Shown here: positions 1-5,104 of the stretch, piece by piece
Layout of the letters: every line of letters starts with the position of its first letter
Position numbering within the stretch: position 1 is the first letter of the stretch
Source: Sphingobacteriales bacterium
GTDB taxonomy: Bacteria > Bacteroidota > Bacteroidia > Chitinophagales > Chitinophagaceae
Direction of reading: 5' to 3'
Length of the DNA stretch: 5,104 nucleotides
Assembly (NCBI GenBank): GCA_024640385.1
Contig: JAHEFC010000316.1
Span: 1 to 5,104, forward strand
Translations under genes and position numbers: made by a program
Notes under the pieces: model-generated
The model's database searches: none
Seen by the model: only the letters and a program-made list of their open reading frames with translations
Told to the model about the DNA's origin: nothing

Positions 1-678
1 GGCATGTACAGATGATATTTTTCCCAGTGCCTCGCCTACCTTATTCAACTGCATCATCTGTTCCGCAGCAATATGTTCATGACCCGGTTTAAGCAGGCCC
101 TTTTTTTCTGCAGTGGTGAGGATACCCACACCGATTCTTTTTGTAAGAAAAAGGTAGTCTCCATCTTTTGCTGTGTTGTTTTGTTTGATCGATCCGGTTG
201 GTACCAATCCGTTTACGGCCAAACCGAAAATCGGTTCGGGTGAATCAATGCTATGTCCTCCCGCCAGTGGTATGCCGGCTTCAATACAGATACTTCGACT
301 TCCTTCAATCACTTTTCTTGCGATCTCCGGAGGAAGAATATTAATGGGCCATCCCAGGATGGCGATCGCCAGAACCGGTTTGCCGCCCATGGCATATACA
401 TCGCTGATCGCATTGGCAGAAGCGATCCTTCCAAATTCATAAGGGTCATCAACAATGGGCATGAAAAAATCCGTGGTGGATATGAGGGCCTCTCCGTTTC
501 CAAGGTCCAGCACCGCGGCGTCGTCTTTGCTGTGATTGCCAACTATGAGTTTATCATTATCCGGCATGGCAAAATTGGAGTGCAGAATTTTTTCCAGCAA
601 CATCGGGGAGATCTTACATCCGCAGCCGGCGCCATGAGAATATTGAGTAAGTCTGATCTTTTCTATCGATTCAGGCAT
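1..678 (-). CDS. selD: Selenide, water dikinase (selenophosphate synthetase), 5' part only
   Basis: SelD makes selenophosphate from selenide and ATP in the cytoplasm; it is the selenium donor for selenouridine and selenocysteine synthesis. The frame reads without a stop from ATG at 678 to the left edge, giving 226 residues of a family usually near 345, so the C-terminal third lies outside the window. The N-terminus has the hallmark [16 protein letters not shown] (residues 10-25), with the catalytic Cys19 and Lys22 equivalent to Cys17 and Lys20 of E. coli. The redox position is an ordinary Cys codon (TGC), not a selenocysteine TGA. Further conserved blocks are [11 protein letters not shown] (52-62), [11 protein letters not shown] (67-77), [11 protein letters not shown] (91-101), [16 protein letters not shown] (138-153) and [12 protein letters not shown] (187-198). 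The start overlaps the end of mnmH by 8 bases (ATG 678-676, mnmH TGA 673-671), which suggests translational coupling. There is no Shine-Dalgarno sequence ahead of it. Identification is near certain; only the missing end is unknown. Confidence 0.97.
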   Translation of the reverse strand, partial: MPESIEKIRLTQYSHGAGCGCKISPMLLEKILHSNFAMPDNDKLIVGNHSKDDAAVLDLGNGEALISTTDFFMPIVDDPYEFGRIASANAISDVYAMGGKPVLAIAILGWPINILPPEIARKVIEGSRSICIEAGIPLAGGHSIDSPEPIFGLAVNGLVPTGSIKQNNTAKDGDYLFLTKRIGVGILTTAEKKGLLKPGHEHIAAEQMMQLNKVGEALGKISSVHA

Positions 679-1717
679 TTTCTGTTAGTTTAGTTGTAGT
701 GATAAGCTTTGCTGTTGTCAGTTCCCCGGGGTCCGTAGCTTCTATATTAATAACAGGCGTAGATGCAGGTCTGTTCTGTAAAGCCTTGCTGTAAAGTTTA
801 TCGTAATAGTGCAGGAGTATCCTGAAGCATTCTTTAAGATTATCTTCAGCCAGGAAATTCAAGGCTGTTTTGGTTTCCAGCCCGCCCAGTCTTTTTTGAA
901 TTCTTATGATGGCCGCCGCAAGGTCGCTTTTTGGAAGTTTGCCGTAATGCGTAACAATATATCCTAGACGGTTCTCGAAAGGTACATCAATGAAATGATT
1001 GGTCTTGGTTCGCATGGTTGTCCAGAAGTCCTGTGGCAAATTGAGTAAACCCATCCTTTGGCTTTCATCTTCCAGCCAAATGGGCCTGCCTTTTTTTTCT
1101 TCATTGAACAATGATATGGCGAGCAGGTTTTCAAACATTTCCTGTGATGGCTGCTTCGGCTGGCCAATGGCTCCAAATGCAGACCCTTTGTGATTGGCCA
1201 GGCCTTCAAGGTCAACTATGGAGTTGCCAAGTGTTTTTAAATGATGCAGTACTTCTGTTTTTCCTGAACCCGTGTAACCTCCCAATATATTAAGATCATG
1301 ATCTTTCTTGAGAAATTCCAGCACCCAATGGCGAAAAGCTTTGTATCCACCAATGATGGTGTAAACTTTGAAACCGTAAAGGTCCAGCAGCCAGGCTACG
1401 CCTGCACTTCGCATTCCTCCGCGCCAGCAATGGACCACAACCTGTTTATTGTTTTTTTCATGCAGAAGGGTTTCCGCTTCTTCCACCATTCTTCTCATCT
1501 TAACCCCGAAAAAATCAAGGCCGAGTTTGATGGCCTGTTCCCTGCTCTGCTGTTTATATGCAGTACCCACTATAGCCCGCTCCTCATTTGAGAATAACGG
1601 TAATGAGTATGCGCCGGGTATCCGGGCGTGCTCGAATTCGGCAGGACTTCTAACATCAATGACCGGAATTCCGGTCATTGATAAAAATTTCGATATGTCT
1701 ATTTTTTCGATGGGCAT
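671..1717 (-). CDS. mnmH: tRNA 2-selenouridine synthase (MnmH / SelU / YbbB)
   Basis: MnmH converts 2-thiouridine at wobble position 34 of tRNAs (Lys, Glu and Gln types in characterised bacteria) to 2-selenouridine, through a geranylated intermediate, using selenophosphate from SelD. The 348-residue product is close to the 364 residues of the E. coli protein. It has the family's two-part layout. A rhodanese domain (about 10-135) contains [16 protein letters not shown] (21-36) and the active-site loop [11 protein letters not shown] (94-104) with catalytic Cys97, the same number as in E. coli. A P-loop domain follows, with Walker A GYTGSGKT (147-154), the signature [14 protein letters not shown] (169-182) and an acidic IWLEDES (213-219). 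The ATG at 1717 is chosen because the conserved N-terminus begins directly after it. Rho ends 36 bases upstream on the same strand, and selD overlaps the 3' end, so the donor-making enzyme and its user are adjacent. No truncation or missing catalytic residue is seen. Confidence 0.96.
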   Translation of the reverse strand: MPIEKIDISKFLSMTGIPVIDVRSPAEFEHARIPGAYSLPLFSNEERAIVGTAYKQQSREQAIKLGLDFFGVKMRRMVEEAETLLHEKNNKQVVVHCWRGGMRSAGVAWLLDLYGFKVYTIIGGYKAFRHWVLEFLKKDHDLNILGGYTGSGKTEVLHHLKTLGNSIVDLEGLANHKGSAFGAIGQPKQPSQEMFENLLAISLFNEEKKGRPIWLEDESQRMGLLNLPQDFWTTMRTKTNHFIDVPFENRLGYIVTHYGKLPKSDLAAAIIRIQKRLGGLETKTALNFLAEDNLKECFRILLHYYDKLYSKALQNRPASTPVINIEATDPGELTTAKLITTTKLTENA

Positions 1718-1719
1718 TT

Positions 1720-1751
1720 TGTCTCTCTGGCTCTCCGCCTCTCCGGCTCTC
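1720..1751 (-). repeat. Four imperfect tandem octamers (GAGAGNCR) in the rho-mnmH gap
   Basis: Read on the minus strand, the gap between the rho stop and the mnmH start consists of four head-to-tail 8-base units: GAGAGCCG (1751-1744), GAGAGGCG (1743-1736), GAGAGCCA (1735-1728) and GAGAGACA (1727-1720). All keep the GAGAG core, followed by a variable base, C, and a purine. Only AA before and AA after the array separate it from the TAA of rho and the ATG of mnmH. The tract is all purine apart from single or paired C bases. GGAG cores occur in it, the nearer one 15 bases from the ATG, and AGAGAG lies 5 bases from the ATG, so it may serve as a weak ribosome-binding region for mnmH. A role is inference; the repetition itself is read directly. 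Confidence 0.8.
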
Positions 1752-1753
1752 TT

Positions 1754-3415
1754 TTATCCGTTCATGCTGGCAAGAAATTCCGCATTGTCCTTCGTTCCTC
1801 TCATATTCTTCATCAGAAGCTGCATGGCCTCTTCTGCGTTCATATCTGAAAGGTGGTTACGAAGTACCCACATTCTCTGGAGGGTATCTTTGTCAAGCAA
1901 GAGGTCTTCACGGCGGGTAGACGAAGACGGAAGATCAATGGCTGGGAAGATCCGCTTATTGGCCAGTCTCCTGTCCAGCTGAAGTTCCATGTTACCGGTA
2001 CCTTTGAATTCTTCAAAGATCACCTCGTCCATTTTAGATCCGGTATCTATCAGCGCTGTTGCGATGATGGTCAATGAGCCCCCATTTTCAATTTTTCTAG
2101 CGGCACCGAAAAACTGCTTGGGTTTTTGCATGGCATTTGCTTCCACACCGCCAGACAGTACTTTACCGGAAGCTGGCGCCACAGTGTTATGTGCACGTGC
2201 AAGCCTGGTAATGGAGTCAAGTAGGATCACAACATCGTGTCCGCACTCTACAAGCCTTTTCGCCTTCTGCAAAGCAATGGAAGAAACCTTAACGTGTTTT
2301 TCTGCCGGTTCATCAAATGTAGAAGCGATCACCTCTGCATTTACACTTCTTTCCATATCGGTAACCTCTTCAGGCCTTTCGTCAATAAGCACCACCATCA
2401 GGTAGCACTCAGGATGATTTTCGGCAATGGCGTTGGCGATGTCTTTCAACAAAACGGTTTTACCAACCTTGGGTTGAGAAACAATGAGTCCACGCTGTCC
2501 TTTACCTATGGGTGAAAACAGATCGATCATCCTGGTGGAATAGATGCTGGGGCTGGTGCAGAGATTCAGCTTTTCGAAGGGGAAAAGCGGAGTAAGGTAA
2601 TCAAATGGAACGCGGTCCCTTACTTCTTCGGGTGAACGTCCATTGATGGTTTCCACTTTAAGAAGGGCGAAATATTTTTCACCTTCTTTAGGCGGGCGAA
2701 CAGATCCGTATACAGTGTCTCCCGTTTTCAGGCCAAATAATTTGATCTGGGATGGAGATACATAAATATCGTCGGGTGAAGAGAGATAATTGTAATCCGA
2801 GCTGCGAAGGAATCCATATCCATCCGGCATCATTTCAAGCACACCCTCACTCAGGATAATACCATCGAATTCGATGTTGAAATTCTCCGGGCGATTTTCC
2901 GGGCGGCGTATGTTGATTGATTTTGCAGGGGCGGATTCGTTTACATTTTCATTGTCACCAGCCAGCTCCTGTTCTTCCAGGGTTGGTTCCTGTACGTCTA
3001 TATCGGGTTGGTCATCGTTATCGATCAGATCTGGTATTACAGCCTGTATTTCCTCTACCGGTTTCTTTTTTGGAGCCGGCTTACGGTCCAATTTTTTAGC
3101 CTCTTGCGGGGCATGTGCAGGTACGGCATCCAGTTTCTTCTTAACCGGTCTTTTTTCTTTTTCCGTTACTGGTTCAGACTCTACAATGGCTTCTTCAGTG
3201 GAATTGGAAGTACTGGTTTTAACGATCCTCTTTCTTTTTGATTTATCGTCTTTCGATTTGTCCATGGTTTCAGAATTCATCAATGCTTGCTTATCAAGAA
3301 TTTTATATATAATGTCCTGCTTGCCCAGTTTTTTGGCATTTGGGATTTTGAGTTGCTCAGCAATATCAAGCAGCTCTGGAACGAGCATGTCGTTCAATTG
3401 TAGAATATCGTACAT
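1754..3415 (-). CDS. rho: Transcription termination factor Rho
   Basis: Rho is a hexameric RNA-dependent ATPase/translocase that ends transcription at unstructured, untranslated RNA. The product from ATG 3415 has 553 residues, longer than E. coli Rho (419). Order of parts: a Rho N-terminal helical domain (1-47, [20 protein letters not shown]...); a low-complexity charged linker (about 48-178), Lys-rich at 52-66 and 107-119 and Asp/Glu-rich at 131-160; the cold-shock-like RNA-binding domain (about 180-260, with [23 protein letters not shown] inside 198-220); and the ATPase domain. The latter has Walker A SQPKVGKT (313-320), [16 protein letters not shown] (343-358), Walker [15 protein letters not shown] (395-408), the Q-loop region [10 protein letters not shown] (419-428) and the R-loop [12 protein letters not shown] (453-464). 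The frame stays open to 3574, but the 53 extra residues look random and MYDILQLND is the usual Bacteroidota start. The leader is U-rich with no Shine-Dalgarno sequence. mnmH follows 36 bases downstream with no hairpin terminator visible. Confidence 0.98.
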   Translation of the reverse strand: MYDILQLNDMLVPELLDIAEQLKIPNAKKLGKQDIIYKILDKQALMNSETMDKSKDDKSKRKRIVKTSTSNSTEEAIVESEPVTEKEKRPVKKKLDAVPAHAPQEAKKLDRKPAPKKKPVEEIQAVIPDLIDNDDQPDIDVQEPTLEEQELAGDNENVNESAPAKSINIRRPENRPENFNIEFDGIILSEGVLEMMPDGYGFLRSSDYNYLSSPDDIYVSPSQIKLFGLKTGDTVYGSVRPPKEGEKYFALLKVETINGRSPEEVRDRVPFDYLTPLFPFEKLNLCTSPSIYSTRMIDLFSPIGKGQRGLIVSQPKVGKTVLLKDIANAIAENHPECYLMVVLIDERPEEVTDMERSVNAEVIASTFDEPAEKHVKVSSIALQKAKRLVECGHDVVILLDSITRLARAHNTVAPASGKVLSGGVEANAMQKPKQFFGAARKIENGGSLTIIATALIDTGSKMDEVIFEEFKGTGNMELQLDRRLANKRIFPAIDLPSSSTRREDLLLDKDTLQRMWVLRNHLSDMNAEEAMQLLMKNMRGTKDNAEFLASMNG

Positions 3416-3667
3416 AAAGTAGGTTGAAAAAAATTTGGCAACATTGGATTTTGGCCAGTAACTAAAATGAAAAAATTTGAATTGACTTTTTTGACTTGTC
3501 GTTTCGCGTGATTGGGTATAACTGATGAGCTTCGGGGAAATAATATGAGGTCTATCAGCAGATATCCGGCACAATTTTAAGCCATATTTCGCAAAAAGCC
3601 AAATTATTGCCCTTCTTCAGCACATTAAAATTTGAGGCCAAAGGGGCTTCCCATTTATCTTTGCGCC
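3416..3667. other. Divergent non-coding region between rho and asnS
   Basis: This 252-base AT-rich gap holds the upstream signals of both rho (minus) and asnS (plus). The asnS promoter is recognisable at its right end. On the rho side I see no full TAnnTTTG element: TAATTTGG (3606-3599) and TAAAATTG (3579-3572) each miss by one base, and neither has a TTG at the right distance. Just ahead of the rho ATG the minus strand is U-rich (around 3422-3435), as is common for Bacteroidota genes that lack a Shine-Dalgarno sequence. A short direct repeat, TTGACTT, occurs at 3482-3488 and, with the same seven bases, at 3491-3497. No tRNA, riboswitch or convincing terminator hairpin was found. If rho is transcribed from near the middle of this gap, it has a leader of 100 bases or more, where autoregulation could act; that is inference. 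Confidence 0.6.
3631..3663 (+). promoter_or_regulatory. Bacteroidota-type sigma-ABfr promoter of asnS (TTTG -33, TATCTTTG -7)
   Basis: The element TATCTTTG at 3656-3663 matches the Bacteroidota -7 consensus TAnnTTTG at every fixed base. A TTTG at 3631-3634 provides the -33 TTG, with 21 bases between the TTG and the -7 element, which fits the known spacing. The -7 element ends four bases before the asnS ATG, so the predicted transcription start falls at or within a few bases of 3668 and the mRNA would have almost no 5' leader. The match is seen directly; the start point is inferred from the consensus geometry. Confidence 0.75.
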
Positions 3668-5104
3668 ATGTTTAACCAAAGAACAAAGATAAAAACCCTC
3701 CTGGATGGGGAGGCAAATAACCAGGAAGTTACCGTGATGGGTTGGGTTAGAACATTCAGGAACAATCAGTTCATTGCCCTGAACGACGGGTCTACCAATA
3801 CCAATCTGCAGGTGGTTGCTGAATTAGGGAGCTTTGATGATGAGTTCCTCAAAAGAGTGACAACGTCAGCTGCGCTGAAAGTGAGGGGCATTTTGGTACC
3901 TTCTTTGGGAAAAGGGCAGAAAATGGAGTTAAAGGCGACAGCTATTGAGATCCTGGGGGATTCGGATCCTGAAAAGTATCCCCTGCAGCCTAAAAAGCAC
4001 AGCCTTGAATTTTTACGGGAAATTGCCCACCTGAGATTCAGGACCAATACGTTTGGGTCAGTATTTCGTGTCAGGCATGCGCTGGCATATGCCATTCATA
4101 AGTTTTATAATGAAAGAGGGTTTCTATATATCCATACCCCGATCATTACGGGCAGTGATGCTGAGGGTGCAGGCGAGATGTTCAGGGTAAGTACTTTGCC
4201 TTTCGACAATCCGCCCAGGAACGAAGACGGTAGCATTAATTATAAAGAAGACTTTTTTGGTAGGAATACCAACCTGACGGTGAGCGGGCAACTGGAAGGC
4301 GAACTTGCCGCTACTGCATTCGGGGAGATCTACACTTTTGGTCCAACTTTCAGGGCGGAGAATTCGAATACCTCCAGGCACCTCGCCGAATTCTGGATGA
4401 TCGAGCCGGAGATGGCATTCTATGATATAGAAGACAACATGAATCTCGCTGAGAGTTTCATCAAATACCTGATCGCCTATGTCATGGAACACAACAGGGA
4501 GGATCTTGAGTTCCTTGCCCAGCGCCAGGCAGATGAAGAAAAGCAGTTGCCGCAGGATAAGCGGAGTGATATGGGTCTGATAGAGAAACTGGAGTTTGTG
4601 TTGAAGAACGATTTTGAGCGGATCACATATACTGAGGCGATCGATATTTTGTTGCAGTCGCCCGCGTATAAGAAGAAGAAGTTTCAATATGATGTGAGCT
4701 GGGGTATTGATATGCAAAGTGAGCATGAGCGCTACCTGGTTGAAAAGCATTTTAAGAAGCCGGTGATCGTGAGGAATTATCCCAAACACATCAAGGCGTT
4801 TTACATGAGGCAGAATGATGATGGTAAAACGGTTGCTGCCATGGATATTCTGGCGCCCGGAATTGGTGAGATCGTAGGCGGTTCACAGCGGGAGGAGCGG
4901 ATGGATAAACTGGTGGAGCGGATGAAAGAAATGCATATACCAACTGATGAGCTCTGGTGGTACCTGGATACGCGCCGGTTTGGCACGGTGCCGCATAGTG
5001 GCTTTGGGCTTGGGTTTGAGCGGATGGTCCAGTTTGTAACCGGAATGGGAAATATCAGGGATGTGATACCTTTTCCAAGAACGCCGAAGACAGCGGAATT
5101 TTAA
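3668..5104 (+). CDS. asnS: Asparaginyl-tRNA synthetase
   Basis: This class IIb synthetase joins asparagine to tRNA-Asn using ATP in the cytoplasm. The 478-residue product is slightly longer than E. coli AsnS (466). An N-terminal OB-fold anticodon-binding domain (about 1-105) includes [21 protein letters not shown] (21-41). The catalytic core has motif 1 around [10 protein letters not shown] (152-161), the AsnRS-type segment [19 protein letters not shown] (194-212), motif 2 [20 protein letters not shown] (224-243), SSEHERYL-like [13 protein letters not shown] (350-362), [14 protein letters not shown] (398-411), and motif 3 GFGLGFERM (445-453). The ending [12 protein letters not shown] (467-478) is typical. 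These blocks follow AsnRS rather than AspRS. A short charged stretch (about 285-302) accounts for part of the extra length. The ATG at 3668 is chosen over the in-frame TTG at 3632 because the conserved N-terminus starts here and the TTG is part of the promoter. The TAA is the last codon of the window, so nothing can be said of what follows. Confidence 0.98.
   Translation: MFNQRTKIKTLLDGEANNQEVTVMGWVRTFRNNQFIALNDGSTNTNLQVVAELGSFDDEFLKRVTTSAALKVRGILVPSLGKGQKMELKATAIEILGDSDPEKYPLQPKKHSLEFLREIAHLRFRTNTFGSVFRVRHALAYAIHKFYNERGFLYIHTPIITGSDAEGAGEMFRVSTLPFDNPPRNEDGSINYKEDFFGRNTNLTVSGQLEGELAATAFGEIYTFGPTFRAENSNTSRHLAEFWMIEPEMAFYDIEDNMNLAESFIKYLIAYVMEHNREDLEFLAQRQADEEKQLPQDKRSDMGLIEKLEFVLKNDFERITYTEAIDILLQSPAYKKKKFQYDVSWGIDMQSEHERYLVEKHFKKPVIVRNYPKHIKAFYMRQNDDGKTVAAMDILAPGIGEIVGGSQREERMDKLVERMKEMHIPTDELWWYLDTRRFGTVPHSGFGLGFERMVQFVTGMGNIRDVIPFPRTPKTAEF

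Noticed and set aside
613..630. Possible selenocysteine codon in the SelD active-site motif.
   Set aside because: Both cysteines in GAGCGCK are encoded by TGC and TGT; there is no in-frame TGA.
253..693. A 146-residue plus-strand reading frame at the left end.
   Set aside because: It is a shadow of selD, whose conserved motifs on the other strand are unmistakable.
1885..1892. A perfect TATCTTTG (-7 type) on the plus strand inside rho.
   Set aside because: No TTG stands at the right distance upstream and no gene follows on that strand, so a chance match is likelier than an antisense promoter.
2874..3422. A 182-residue plus-strand reading frame, rich in Ser and Phe, opposite the Rho linker.
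   Set aside because: It is the complement of the Lys/Glu-rich linker, has no recognisable domain or start signal, and lies antisense to a certain gene.
3522..3558. Possible stem from CTGAT and ATCAG arms in the intergenic region.
   Set aside because: Only five base pairs with a loop of 27 bases; not enough for a terminator or riboswitch.
3416..3574. In-frame N-terminal extension of Rho by 53 residues, to 3574.
   Set aside because: The extension has no resemblance to Rho, and the standard Bacteroidota N-terminus MYDILQLND begins at 3415. It is an open stretch of intergenic sequence.
4124..4789. A 221-residue minus-strand reading frame opposite asnS.
   Set aside because: It is antisense to the catalytic core of asnS, with no domain resemblance or start signal.

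Overview
This window carries ordinary bacterial housekeeping genes. Three are on the minus strand (rho, then mnmH/selU, then selD) and one is on the plus strand (asnS), diverging from rho across a 252-base gap. Several signs point to Bacteroidota, probably the Chitinophagaceae or a related family. Rho has a family-typical N-terminus ([15 protein letters not shown]) followed by a long charged linker before the RNA-binding domain. The asnS start is preceded by a TTG / TAnnTTTG promoter of the Bacteroidota type. No gene has a strong Shine-Dalgarno sequence. The taxonomic call is by recognition, not by a database search.

Layout from left to right. Positions 1-678 (minus) hold the first 226 codons of selD, selenophosphate synthetase, which continues past the left edge. 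Positions 671-1717 (minus) hold mnmH (selU/ybbB), tRNA 2-selenouridine synthase; its stop overlaps the selD start by 8 bases. A 36-base gap, almost filled by four imperfect tandem octamers, separates it from rho (1754-3415, minus), the transcription termination factor. Positions 3416-3667 are a non-coding divergent intergenic region. asnS (3668-5104, plus), asparaginyl-tRNA synthetase, is complete and its stop codon is the last three bases of the window.

How the genes work together: SelD makes selenophosphate, and MnmH uses it to replace sulfur by selenium at the wobble uridine of certain tRNAs. The overlapping pair is therefore a coherent selenouridine module. It lies directly downstream of rho on the same strand with no visible terminator between, so rho-mnmH-selD could be one transcript. 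AsnS charges tRNA-Asn and is linked to the others only by sharing the divergent promoter region.

I see no mobile element, CRISPR array, RNA gene, phage gene or undescribed multi-gene system. The points most worth a second look are the tandem octamers between rho and mnmH, the predicted leaderless asnS transcript, the disordered Rho linker, and the placing of selenium genes behind rho.
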